Source: Pseudonocardia sp. N23
Lineage (GTDB): Bacteria > Actinomycetota > Actinomycetes > Mycobacteriales > Pseudonocardiaceae
Reading direction: 5' to 3'
DNA length: 64,000 nucleotides
Assembly: GCF_002583555.1 (NCBI RefSeq)
Contig: NZ_BEGX01000052.1
Coordinates: 62,001-126,000, forward strand
The notes beneath the pieces are model-generated. The model was not told the DNA's origin and did no database searches. It saw only the letters and a list, made by a program, of their open reading frames with translations. Positions within the stretch are counted from its first letter, which is position 1. Each line of letters starts with the position of its first letter. This document shows positions 45,124-52,631 of the stretch, piece after piece. A program made the translations under genes and the position numbers.

Positions 45124-45738
45124 ATGAACGACCGTCTGGTGTGGATCGACTGCGAGATGACGGGTCTCGACCTGCAGCGCGACGCACTCATCGAGATCGC
45201 CGTGCTCGTCACCGACGGGGACCTCAACGTCCTCGGTGAGGGTGTCGACGTCGTCATCCACGCCGACGAGTCCGCCCTCGCCGCGATGCCCGACGTCGTG
45301 CGCGACATGCACGCGCGGTCGGGGCTCACCGAGGAGGTCCGGCGGTCGGACGTGACGCTGGACGAGGCGGAGCAGGCCGTGCTCGCCTACATCCGCGAGC
45401 ACGTGCCCGACGCGGTGTCGGCGCCGTTGGCGGGCAACTCGATCGCCACCGACCGCGGCTTCCTCGCCCGCGACATGCCGGAGCTCGACGCGCACCTGCA
45501 CTACCGCATGGTCGACGTCAGCTCGATCAAGGAGCTGTGCCGGCGCTGGTTCCCGCGGGTGTTCTACGCGAAGCCGGAGAAGGGCCTCGCGCACCGCGCG
45601 CTGTCCGACATCCGCGAGTCCATCCGCGAGCTCGCCTACTACCGGGCGACGCTGTTCGTCGCGCCCCCCGGGCCCACATCGGAGCAGGCCCAGGCGGCTG
45701 CCGCCGCGGTGTCGGGGTCCGGTGTCGGAGGCGGTTGA
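45124..45738 (+). CDS. orn: oligoribonuclease
   Basis: 204 residues. DEDDh exonuclease: D9 and E11 in [21 protein letters not shown] with the second aspartate, and [10 protein letters not shown] with the catalytic histidine and last aspartate. Degrades 2-5-nt RNAs and pGpG as the end step of RNA turnover. TAGGCT ends 6 nt before the ATG, fitting a leaderless transcript. The usual family is about 180-205 residues; the Ala/Gly-rich C-terminal tail is normal for actinobacteria. Confidence 0.97.
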   Translation: MNDRLVWIDCEMTGLDLQRDALIEIAVLVTDGDLNVLGEGVDVVIHADESALAAMPDVVRDMHARSGLTEEVRRSDVTLDEAEQAVLAYIREHVPDAVSAPLAGNSIATDRGFLARDMPELDAHLHYRMVDVSSIKELCRRWFPRVFYAKPEKGLAHRALSDIRESIRELAYYRATLFVAPPGPTSEQAQAAAAAVSGSGVGGG

Positions 45739-45785
45739 GCGAGGCGCTACTCTTGTTCACGTCACCGGCTGAGGCCGGTGCCGAT

Positions 45786-45859
45786 GGTGGGTGTAGCTCA
45801 GCTGGTAGAGCACCTGGTTGTGGTCCAGGGGGCCGCGGGTTCAAGTCCCGTCACTCACC
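45786..45859 (+). tRNA. tRNA-His (GTG)
   Basis: Cloverleaf from GTGGGTG to CACTCAC with D-loop TAGCTCAGCTGGTAGAGC, anticodon stem-loop CCTGG-TTGTGGT-CCAGG (anticodon GTG) and T-arm GCGGGTTCAAGTCCCGT. An extra 5' G at 45786 can pair with C45859, the G-1 identity element of tRNA-His. Confidence 0.95.
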
Positions 45860-45966
45860 CGGAGCGCGGTGCCCCACCGCGGAGGGGCCGGAAAGCGCTG
45901 TGATAGCGTTCCGAAGGCGCCGAGCGGTGGGGCGCAGCAGTTCCAGGTCACACAATTCAATACTCT

Positions 45967-46042
45967 GCGCCGTTAGCTCAATTGGCAGAGCAGCTGGCTC
46001 TTAACCAGCGGGTTCGGGGTTCGAGTCCCTGACGGCGCACCA
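45967..46042 (+). tRNA. tRNA-Lys (CTT), 3' half rebuilt by element integration
   Basis: Acceptor GCGCCGT pairs with ACGGCGC; anticodon stem-loop CTGG-CTCTTAA-CCAG gives CTT. CCA is encoded at 46040-46042. From 45998 onward the sequence is duplicated at 57223-57265, so this is the attachment site of the integrated element. Confidence 0.96.
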
Positions 46043-47331
46043 TCCCTGACCTGGGAGGATTCACCTCCTCTCAGGTCTTTTTTCTGTCCAGAATCGGGCC
46101 GAATGGTCACCGACTGGTCACCGCGGTTTCTGGGCACCATCGCCGCAGCACGCTCGGCGAGTTGACGCCCGACCCCTTCCAGCAGGTGTGAATAGGTGTC
46201 GGCGGTGATGGCCACGGAACTGTGACCCAGTCGCTTCGACACCAGCGCGATGTCGACGCCGGCCGCGAGGAGCATGCTCGCCTGCCCGTGTCGCAGGTCG
46301 TGGAGACGCACCGGGCGCAGACCCGCCGCCACGGCCAGCTCGCGGAACCGCTTCGTCACGGCGTCGAGCGCGAGCGGGTTGCCGTCCTCGCGGGCGAACA
46401 CCAGGCCGTGGTCGACGTACGCGGCGCCCCACGCGAGGCGCTCGGCGTCCTGGGTGAGCCGGTGCGCGAGCAGCACGCCGACGACGCCACCGTCCAGGTC
46501 GACGCGGCGGGCCTCCCCGCTGCGGGTCTTCGGCTTGCCGAACGAGTGGCCCTTGTGACGCTCGCCGCACGACGGGCACGGGGTCGGGGAGTCGACCTGG
46601 ACGAGCTGCTGGCGGACGACGATGACGCCCCGCTCCAGGTCGACGTCGGACCAGCGGAGTCCACATGCCTCACCGCGGCGCATCCCGGTGGCGGCGATGA
46701 GTTCGAAGAGGGCCGACAGCCGGTCCCCGGTGATGGAGTCGAGGAACTGGCCGAGCTCGGCCGGCTCCCACGGCTGGACCTTGTCGCGCTCGACCTCGGG
46801 GAGCTCGACGCCCTCGGCGGCGTTGAACGCGACGAGCTGCTGACGCCTCGCCGACGCCAGCGCACTGCGCAAGGTGCCGTGCACTCGGCGAACGCTCACC
46901 GGCCCCGCAGTCACGGTCCGCAGCATCGCGCTGACGTGCAGGGGGCGGACGTCGCGCAGCCGCAGGTGGCCGAGCTGCGGGGTCAGGTGGTCGCGGATGT
47001 GGGCGCGGTAGGAGCGCTCCGTCGTGGGACGCAGCTTGCCCATGGCCACCTTCATGTCGACCCATTCAGCCAGGTACGCGCCGAGCGTCATCCCGTTGTC
47101 GTGGGCGTGGGTGCCGTCGCCGATCGCCTTGATGACGTCGCCCATCGCCAGCTCGGCCTCGGCTGCCGTCCGGAAGCCGCCGCGCTTCTCCTGCCGGCGC
47201 TTCCCGTCCGACCCGCGTCCGAGGTCGACGACGTAGTACCAGGACCCGTGGTCCTTCTTGCAGGCCAGGCGCTTGCCGGCGGCGTTGCGGACGACCGGGC
47301 AGCCGCAGCGCTTGTGCAGACTCCCCCTCAC
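45973..47331 (-). CDS. int: tyrosine-type site-specific integrase
   Basis: 452 residues, GTG start coupled to the XRE gene (GTGA). N-terminal Cys-bearing arm-binding region (RCGCP, LACKKD), SAM-like core-binding domain at about 80-165, catalytic domain with R218 (ATGMRRGEA), H344-x2-R347 (HDLRH), H370 (LGHSS) and nucleophile Y380 (TADTYSHL). The last codons are antisense to tRNA-Lys (GTRTPNPLVKSQLLCQLS), so the C-terminus differs between integrated and circular forms. A zinc-like pair CPSC (252-255) lies in the catalytic-domain insertion. It mediates integration and, with an excisionase, excision. Confidence 0.95.
   Translation of the reverse strand: MRGSLHKRCGCPVVRNAAGKRLACKKDHGSWYYVVDLGRGSDGKRRQEKRGGFRTAAEAELAMGDVIKAIGDGTHAHDNGMTLGAYLAEWVDMKVAMGKLRPTTERSYRAHIRDHLTPQLGHLRLRDVRPLHVSAMLRTVTAGPVSVRRVHGTLRSALASARRQQLVAFNAAEGVELPEVERDKVQPWEPAELGQFLDSITGDRLSALFELIAATGMRRGEACGLRWSDVDLERGVIVVRQQLVQVDSPTPCPSCGERHKGHSFGKPKTRSGEARRVDLDGGVVGVLLAHRLTQDAERLAWGAAYVDHGLVFAREDGNPLALDAVTKRFRELAVAAGLRPVRLHDLRHGQASMLLAAGVDIALVSKRLGHSSVAITADTYSHLLEGVGRQLAERAAAMVPRNRGDQSVTIRPDSGQKKDLRGGESSQVRDGAPSGTRTPNPLVKSQLLCQLS
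45998..46040 (+). repeat. attL core, 43-bp direct repeat
   Basis: Identical to 57223-57265, covering the anticodon loop to acceptor 3' end of tRNA-Lys. Left boundary of the element. Confidence 0.95.
46048..46083 (+). terminator. Rho-independent terminator supplied by the element downstream of tRNA-Lys
   Basis: GACCTGGGAGG pairs with CCTCC...CAGGTC, followed by T6. It replaces the native terminator now stranded at 57273. Confidence 0.8.
46104..46121. promoter_or_regulatory. candidate integrase arm site, left end
   Basis: Two TGGTCAC units with an 11-bp period (46104 and 46115), inside the int 3' end and 63 bp from the core. The same pair in the same orientation and period occurs at 57086. 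Confidence 0.5.
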
Positions 47332-47813
47332 TCCGTCACCTCATCAGCTGGCAGCCCTCGCATCGACGACATCATGCGGGCGTAGAAGTCCTCCAGGTCA
47401 CGAGCGGCTGCTGTGTCGTGCCCAACCCGCGCCCGCAGCTCTCGCGCGATGCTCTGCACCTTCATCAGCACCATCGGAGTGATCGCCTCTGACCGCACCG
47501 GCTCACGGCCGAAGGCGTGCAGGGCGAACGTGATCTCTTCACGGTCCAGAGACTGGCCATCGAGGAGCTCCACCGATGCCGCCTCTGCGGGAGGCGTCAG
47601 GAGGTGGCTCACAGGAACGCCGAGCACGAGCGCGAAGGCAACCAGCTCCGCCGCGGTGAACGCCCGTCGCCCCTTCTCCGCTGCCCAGACAGCCTGCCTC
47701 GTCCAAGGGCGCCCGAGGCGCTTTCCGATCTCGTCAGCCAAGTCCTGCTGAGAGGCACCGCTCTTCTCGCGAGCGTGCGCAATGTGCTGACCCACGACCT
47801 CTTCGATCTTCAT
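47328..47813 (-). CDS. XRE-family helix-turn-helix regulator
   Basis: 161 residues from ATG 47813, with RBS GGAGGGAGG; the frame is open upstream but this start has the Shine-Dalgarno. HTH_3 domain: HAREKSGASQQDLADEIGKR ... TRQAVWAAEKGRRAFTAAEL. The rest is helical and of unknown fold. Upstream of int with overlap, and divergent from the excisionase-like gene, it probably governs the lysogeny-like switch of the element. Confidence 0.87.
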   Translation of the reverse strand: MKIEEVVGQHIAHAREKSGASQQDLADEIGKRLGRPWTRQAVWAAEKGRRAFTAAELVAFALVLGVPVSHLLTPPAEAASVELLDGQSLDREEITFALHAFGREPVRSEAITPMVLMKVQSIARELRARVGHDTAAARDLEDFYARMMSSMRGLPADEVTE

Positions 47814-47832
47814 CTCGCCTCCCTCCTGATGT

Positions 47833-47917
47833 TGTCTACAGCTTACCTGTCTACGGACATCTTGCAACCCTCCGGACTGCATGGGATCGTTAGTAAGTCA
47901 GAGAGTTACGGTCTGAC
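47833..47917. promoter_or_regulatory. divergent control region of the element
   Basis: TGTCTAC occurs twice (47833, 47848; 15-bp period), and an inverted repeat GTCAGA-N9-TCTGAC spans 47897-47917. Likely operators for the XRE protein and the divergent HTH gene; no binding evidence beyond position. Confidence 0.45.
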
Positions 47918-47936
47918 TGGATACGACGGAGGACCA

Positions 47937-48167
47937 ATGCCCCGAACGATCAGCTCGCTCAGCCACGGCGACTTGCTCGCCCTGCCCCCCGCTGTCGACG
48001 TGCAGACCGCCGGCAGAGCTCTCGGCATCGGCCGCTCAACGGCCTACGACCTGGCGCAGCGCGGTGAGTTCCCCGTGCCAGTGCTTCGCGTCGGCCGCAG
48101 CTACCGGGTTCCGACCGCGGCGCTGCTCGACCTCCTGGGCGTGCGGCGTACCCCGATCGTCGCCTGA
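47937..48167 (+). CDS. excisionase-like helix-turn-helix protein
   Basis: 76 residues; GGAGGA 3 nt before ATG 47937. Winged-helix HTH_17 pattern: VQTAGRALGIGRSTAYDLAQRGEFPVPVLRVGRSYRVPTAALLDLLG. Small proteins of this type act as recombination directionality factors (Xis) or activators in AICEs. It is divergent from the XRE-int pair and opens the rightward replication gene block. Confidence 0.82.
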   Translation: MPRTISSLSHGDLLALPPAVDVQTAGRALGIGRSTAYDLAQRGEFPVPVLRVGRSYRVPTAALLDLLGVRRTPIVA

Positions 48168-48199
48168 CCTGCACGTCCCGCGCGATGCCAACGCGCGGT

Positions 48200-48270
48200 T
48201 CCCGCTCCCCAACGCAAGCGGCCCGACCACCCGTGCTGGCGGGTCGAGGCCGGGCCGCCGCTGAACGAAG
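48200..48270 (+). terminator. hairpin after the excisionase-like gene
   Basis: CGGCCCGAC and CACCCG pair across a short loop with CGGGTCG and CCGGGCCG (about 48219-48258). No T-tract; it may attenuate read-through to the next genes. Confidence 0.4.
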
Positions 48271-48283
48271 GGTTCTCCCACCC

Positions 48284-48628
48284 GTGTCAACGCACAATCA
48301 GTCTACATCGGACGGACGTCGGGACCAGCGCCTCACGACGCCGAGCCAGCTCGTCATCGACCGGCGCAGCGGCATCGTCTATCCGGTCGTCGATCCTCCG
48401 GGCATCAGCGATGCCGTCGCCCGCGTCCTGCACGCCCGCAACGTCGCCATGATGACCGGCACGTGCCCCGAGTGCAGTGCCGCGCTCGTCATGCCGAACC
48501 GGGCGGAGCGACGCAAGAGCAAGCGCGCCGGCATCACGTACCTGCGGGCTCGGATGGTGCACGACGACGACTGCCCAGCCATCGATCCGAGCGTCCCGCA
48601 GCTCACCCCCGAGACGGTCGAGCTGTGA
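48284..48628 (+). CDS. hypothetical protein with CxxC motif
   Basis: 114 residues from GTG 48284. N-terminal half is polar; the centre reads QLVIDRRSGIVYPVVDPPG and ARNVAMMTGTCPECSAALVM, then a conserved-looking tail with HDDDCPAIDP. The CPEC pair with the downstream H and C could form a small zinc site. It is coupled (GTGA) to the primase-polymerase gene, so a replication accessory role is plausible. Not recognised as a named family. Confidence 0.7.
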   Translation: MSTHNQSTSDGRRDQRLTTPSQLVIDRRSGIVYPVVDPPGISDAVARVLHARNVAMMTGTCPECSAALVMPNRAERRKSKRAGITYLRARMVHDDDCPAIDPSVPQLTPETVEL

Positions 48629-50715
48629 GCGCGCCGGCAATGCCCTCCCCTCTCGACCTCGCGAAGGCCGCACGTGACCGTGGCTGGCGTCCGATCCCGC
48701 TGCACGAGCGAAGCAAGCTGCCCGCGGGCCCGTGGGAGGTGAAGGCGGCCAGCGAGCCCACCGACCAGATGCTGGCGCTGTGGTTCGGCGGCGACCCCAG
48801 GAACGTCGGCGTGGCGTGCAAACGCTCGGGCCTGCTCGTCGTCGATGCCGACCGTGAACGCGCCCTGGAGGATGCGGCCGCCGACTCCGGCCAGACACTC
48901 CCCCTCACCTACCGGGTGCGGACGCGCAAGGGCTGGCACTGGTACTTCGACGCCACCGAGCATCCCGACCTCGGCAACAGCCCGGGTCGGCTCGCCGACT
49001 ACGGCTGCGACGTGCGCGGCGGAGGCTCAACGCACGGCGGATACGTGGTCGCCGCGGGCTCCACCCATGAGAGCGGCCACGTCTACGCCGCGGAGGACGA
49101 GCATGTCGCCCCCGCACCGCTGCCCGACTGGGTCGCCGAACTGATCGGTCAGCAGCAACCCCGCGAAGCTCTCTCACCCGAGGTGCCCACAAGCCCGCTC
49201 AACCCCGCCAAGCGCACCGCCTTCACGCGCTCGGAGGCCGACGCGTGCGTACAGGGGCCGGGGCGGCGGTTCACCGAGTCGGTCGAAGGCGGCCAGAACA
49301 ACGCACTGAACGAGCTTTGCATGGCACTCGGCCACTTCGTCGAGACCGACGACCGGCCAGGTCACTGGAGCCGACGGGACGCCGAGCGATGGGCCGAGGA
49401 CGCGGCCCGGGAGAACGGGTACGCGCAGCGGGACCCGACGGGGATGCGCGCCACGATCCGCAGCGGTCTCGAGGCTGGCATGCGCGATCGCTGGCCCTGC
49501 ATCGTCGCGGGTTCCGAGCCCAGCGCGGCGGCAGCGGACGACCCGATCGCGCAACGCGTCGCCGACGAAGTACTGAAGCTCCAGATCATGCACCAGGCGC
49601 GGCGGCAGTTCGCCGAGCTGGAACGCGCCAGCCGACCCCGGCTCACTGATGGCCTGATCGACGTCCGCGACCTGGCGCAGGTCGCCCCGCCCGAGATGCT
49701 GATGGCCGGCCTCATCCAGCGTGCGGGCATCGGGTTCCTCGCCGGGAAGTGGGGGAGCTACAAGACGTTCCTGGCTGTGTCGTTCGCCTGTCACCTGGCC
49801 ACAGGGACGCCTTGGCAGGGCCGAGAAGAGTTCGCGGTGCCCCAGCCGGTCCGCGTGCTCTATGTGGCGTCCGAAGGCGCGTCAGGCGTCGCCGAACGGG
49901 TGCGTGCCTGGGAGCGGGTGCACGACGACATCCCCGCGGGCATGCTCGCGGTCTACCCGCGGCCGGTGCGGCTGAACTCGGACGCCCAAGTCGCCGAGCT
50001 GGACGAAATCATCGCCGCGCACGGCTTCAGCTTCGTGGTCATCGACACCTACCACCGATCAGCGCCCGGTACGGAAGAGAACTCGGCCACCGAGTTCGGC
50101 GTCGTGTACGAAGCAGTCGCTGCGCTGCGCGACAAGCACGGCACGTCGTTCATGTTCAACGACCACACCGGCCACACCGGTACCCGACCCCGCGGCTCGT
50201 CAGCCAAGGCGGACGACGCCGACTTCATCCTGCTCGCCGACGTCGACGGCGAGGACCGCAGCGCCACCGCCCAACGGACCCTGCGCGTGATGAAGCTGAA
50301 GGACGCCGAGGTTCGTGGGGAGTGGCCGATCCGGCTTCGCCTTGTCGCGGAGAGCGGGGCGAAGGGTTCGGCCATCGTCGAGCTGGGCACGGCCGGGGCG
50401 TCCGCGGTGATGTTCGACCGCGACCTGAAGTGGTGGCTGGACGAAGTTCCGACCCCTCTAGCCGAGCGGTTCAACCGCCAGGCCGGCCGCTCCGCCGCAC
50501 TCGACATCTGCCGCATCCTCAACGCGATCAACGACGAGGACGGGGAGACACCCGACGGCCTCCGCAAGGTCGCCGAGGCCGGTCCGCGCAGGCACAGCAT
50601 CAGCACCTGGAAGGCCGGCCTCGCACTCGTAAAACGGACTGGCGTCGTCGGGCAGGGCAGCACCTCGACGCGGCTCGTTCTGCACGATCCGTGGCCGGTG
50701 GAGAGGGCCGAATGA
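48625..50715 (+). CDS. bifunctional primase/polymerase-helicase replication protein
   Basis: 696 residues from GTG 48625. N-terminal Prim-Pol domain (about 10-180): AKAARDRGWRPIPLHERSKLP, a VVDADRERA acidic motif, RKGWHWYF and HGGYVVAAGSTHESG. A linker leads to a RecA/AAA-type helicase domain with Walker A GKWGSYKT (374-381), Walker B FVVIDTYHR and a sensor-like MFNDHTGHTG. The C-terminus may be a winged helix (LRKVAEAGPRRHSISTWKAGL). Such proteins start replication of plasmids and AICEs; the iteron array directly after its stop is the likely target. Confidence 0.9.
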   Translation: MSAPAMPSPLDLAKAARDRGWRPIPLHERSKLPAGPWEVKAASEPTDQMLALWFGGDPRNVGVACKRSGLLVVDADRERALEDAAADSGQTLPLTYRVRTRKGWHWYFDATEHPDLGNSPGRLADYGCDVRGGGSTHGGYVVAAGSTHESGHVYAAEDEHVAPAPLPDWVAELIGQQQPREALSPEVPTSPLNPAKRTAFTRSEADACVQGPGRRFTESVEGGQNNALNELCMALGHFVETDDRPGHWSRRDAERWAEDAARENGYAQRDPTGMRATIRSGLEAGMRDRWPCIVAGSEPSAAAADDPIAQRVADEVLKLQIMHQARRQFAELERASRPRLTDGLIDVRDLAQVAPPEMLMAGLIQRAGIGFLAGKWGSYKTFLAVSFACHLATGTPWQGREEFAVPQPVRVLYVASEGASGVAERVRAWERVHDDIPAGMLAVYPRPVRLNSDAQVAELDEIIAAHGFSFVVIDTYHRSAPGTEENSATEFGVVYEAVAALRDKHGTSFMFNDHTGHTGTRPRGSSAKADDADFILLADVDGEDRSATAQRTLRVMKLKDAEVRGEWPIRLRLVAESGAKGSAIVELGTAGASAVMFDRDLKWWLDEVPTPLAERFNRQAGRSAALDICRILNAINDEDGETPDGLRKVAEAGPRRHSISTWKAGLALVKRTGVVGQGSTSTRLVLHDPWPVERAE

Positions 50716-50885
50716 GCGGTACGAGTAGCGGTACGAGCGACCCCCTACTCGTACCGCTACTCGTACCCGGTCCTCGGACCGCTCGGCCTGCACTCGTACC
50801 GACTCTGACCTGGGGACTCGTACCGCTCGTACCGCACTCGTACTCGGCCGCAACCACTACTCGTACCGGCCCTCCCCTCCCTTAG
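50712..50885 (+). CDS. possible 57-residue peptide encoded by the iteron array
   Basis: ATGA overlap with the primase stop gives an open frame of 57 codons to TAG 50883. It is built of GTS and LVP repeats because it reads through ACTCGTACCG iterons. No similarity is recognised. It may simply be an open frame in the origin; coupling to the replication gene is the only evidence for translation. Confidence 0.3.
   Translation: MSGTSSGTSDPLLVPLLVPGPRTARPALVPTLTWGLVPLVPHSYSAATTTRTGPPLP
50716..50868. repeat. iteron array, candidate replication origin of the element
   Basis: Nine copies (both orientations) of a 9-10-bp word like ACTCGTACCG / CGGTACGAGT in about 150 bp, immediately after the primase-polymerase/helicase gene. 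The last is followed by the palindrome CCCTCCCTTAGGGAGGG. Iterons beside a replication gene are typical of origins; the assignment is inferred. Confidence 0.7.
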
Positions 50886-50891
50886 GGAGGG
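50875..50891. terminator. hairpin after the iterons
   Basis: CCCTCCC-TTA-GGGAGGG perfect 7-bp stem. It may be a terminator or part of the origin. Confidence 0.45.
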
Positions 50892-50949
50892 CCGAGTAGT
50901 CCGAGCAGGACGAGGAAAGACGCCCAAGACCATCAGAGAGGACCCGTTC

Positions 50950-51258
50950 ATGATCCGCGAACTCATGCCCCAGCCCAGCGAGCTGTGGGCCGTCATCACC
51001 GACGCAGCACACACCACTGGCCGCATCGGCCGAGTCGTCGCCTGGGCACTCGACGCCGTAACCGAGAACCCCAGCCTGATCCCGATCGTCGCCCGCAATG
51101 GGGCTTCCACCGCCACGATCGTCGACGGCGAGGACGTCGTGGAGCTCTACGACCGACGAGCCGAAGCCGACAACCGGCTGTCCCAGCTCATCGGCGAGAC
51201 GCGGGTCATGCCACCGCCCGACGTGGCCGTCCTCGGAGCCCGGTGTGGGCAACGATGA
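50950..51258 (+). CDS. hypothetical element protein
   Basis: 102 residues; GAGAGGA upstream of ATG 50950. Helical N-terminus (ELWAVITDAAHTTGRIGRVVAWALDAV), then IVDGEDVVELYDRRAEADNRLSQLIGE. No known family is recognised. ATGA overlap with the following HTH gene indicates an operon downstream of the iteron region. Confidence 0.65.
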   Translation: MIRELMPQPSELWAVITDAAHTTGRIGRVVAWALDAVTENPSLIPIVARNGASTATIVDGEDVVELYDRRAEADNRLSQLIGETRVMPPPDVAVLGARCGQR

Positions 51259-51620
51259 CCGAGACGACAAACCCCGACAATCCCGGCCATGTAGTTGACA
51301 GTTCCCGTTGTGATCGGCCCTCGCGCGCGCGAGAGCTCGTTTCCAGCAAGATCGCAGCCGCCTCGGTTGGGGTCAGCGTGCGGACGCTCGGGAGGTGGCA
51401 CGCGGCCGGCCTCGTTCGCCCCGTACTGGTCACTGTCGGCGGGCATTACCGGTGGGATCTGGCGGACCTGCGCGCTGTGGTGGCGGAGTACAAGTACCTC
51501 CCGGACTTCGACTACCCCGAGCCCGACGGGCACGCACCTTCCCCGCCCGAGCCAGCAAGCCGCACGCAGCCGCGGCCTGTGCAGCGGCCCGAGCGAGTCC
51601 CCCGGTTCAGACGCATCTGA
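51255..51620 (+). CDS. MerR-like helix-turn-helix DNA-binding protein
   Basis: 121 residues. The centre is a MerR/BldC-type winged helix: SSKIAAASVGVSVRTLGRWHAAGLVRPVLVTVGGHYRWDLADLRAVV. The N-terminus is polar and the C-terminus Pro/Arg-rich and disordered (about residues 85-121). It lacks the effector domain of true MerR regulators, so it may act as an element-specific regulator or directionality factor. Confidence 0.78.
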   Translation: MTETTNPDNPGHVVDSSRCDRPSRARELVSSKIAAASVGVSVRTLGRWHAAGLVRPVLVTVGGHYRWDLADLRAVVAEYKYLPDFDYPEPDGHAPSPPEPASRTQPRPVQRPERVPRFRRI

Positions 51621-51708
51621 GCGACGGTGACCAGCGTGTGACCACCCCGCCTCTGAGCTGCGGCGATACAGGCTCCCGTTGATACCGAATCAGCGGGTGA
51701 GGCGGGTG

Positions 51709-51924
51709 TCAGGACTCGTCGTCGAAGGGGCCGAGCGCATCCAGACGAGCCTGGACCTGGGCGATCAGGCGATCCGCTTCGACCTTGCTCGTGCCCTGGT
51801 CCGCCTTGATGAGCTTGATGAGCTCCAGGCACTGAGCACGTTGCCACCGACGGCGATCCTCGTGCGTCTCCGAGGCGTACGCCGCGAGCATCTCGGGGTC
51901 TTCCCACGGCAGTTTCACGGTCAC
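51709..51924 (-). CDS. hypothetical small protein
   Basis: 71 residues, GTG start, sits alone on the minus strand between rightward genes. Acidic, helical sequence: MLAAYASETHEDRRRWQRAQ and LIKLIKADQGTSKVEADRLI. Composition and amphipathic helices look like a real protein; no family is recognised and no clear RBS is seen. Confidence 0.5.
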   Translation of the reverse strand: MTVKLPWEDPEMLAAYASETHEDRRRWQRAQCLELIKLIKADQGTSKVEADRLIAQVQARLDALGPFDDES

Positions 51925-52024
51925 GAGCGTCGGTTCGTCCCAGCGCCCTGCCGTGTTACGCGCCGCGCACCCGGCCGCTCGCCGTGGTCGCGCAGTTCGA
52001 CGAGGATTCCGCAGGTCACTGCCT

Positions 52025-52037
52025 GTCCACTGTGGAC
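52025..52037. promoter_or_regulatory. palindrome upstream of the 52077 gene
   Basis: GTCCAC-T-GTGGAC, perfect 6-bp arms, about 40 bp upstream of the start; possible operator. Confidence 0.35.
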
Positions 52038-52076
52038 CTATCGATGCGACAATGGGACCGACGACCTGGAGGACCA

Positions 52077-52631
52077 GTGAGCATCCCTGCGCACGCCCGC
52101 GTAGACCGCAACGGCCGCGAGCTGCCGGCTGCCGCGCTCGCCGTCCGAGCTCAGCACTACGAGCACTGGATGTCCCAGGCCCGGCGCCTCATCAATGCAC
52201 GCAGCAACCACCACCTGGTGGATGGGCTGATCCTGTCCAGTAGCGCGGCCACGGGTCGACCACTGCCGACCGGGGCGATGCAGGCGCACGCGGCCAGGTT
52301 CCGCGACGGTGAGCAACGCTTCGGCAGGCTGTGGGCCGAGGTGGACCGTCGGTCCCATGGCCGACTGAAGCGCGCAACCGACGAGGCCGAACGGCGCGAG
52401 CTGGCGCGCCACCATGACCGGCCGTCGATACAGGCCACACGCCTGGCCGCCATCCGCTCGCTGACCGCTGACGGCCGACGAGGCGACCAGCGAGCTGCGC
52501 GCAAGGCCGGCCAGCTCGCCGTCCTGAGCTTTGTCGATGACTGCATCGTCGATGCCGTGGCCCGCACGGTCGCGACCAGCCTGCGCCGGCACCTCTCCCA
52601 CCCCACCAACCACCGAGCGAGGACACGATGA
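52077..52631 (+). CDS. hypothetical element protein
   Basis: 184 residues from GTG 52077, with GGAGGA 3 nt upstream. Basic and mostly helical: ALAVRAQHYEHWMSQARRLI and RLAAIRSLTADGRRGDQRAARKAGQLAVLSFVDDCIVDAVARTV. ATGA overlap with the next gene. No named family; frequent Arg and the location suggest a DNA- or Rep-associated accessory protein. Confidence 0.65.
   Translation: MSIPAHARVDRNGRELPAAALAVRAQHYEHWMSQARRLINARSNHHLVDGLILSSSAATGRPLPTGAMQAHAARFRDGEQRFGRLWAEVDRRSHGRLKRATDEAERRELARHHDRPSIQATRLAAIRSLTADGRRGDQRAARKAGQLAVLSFVDDCIVDAVARTVATSLRRHLSHPTNHRARTR

Noticed and set aside
50716..50868. CRISPR-like short repeats
   Set aside because: Units are 9-10 bp, in both orientations, with irregular short gaps, so iterons rather than repeat-spacer units. 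No cas genes anywhere in the window.
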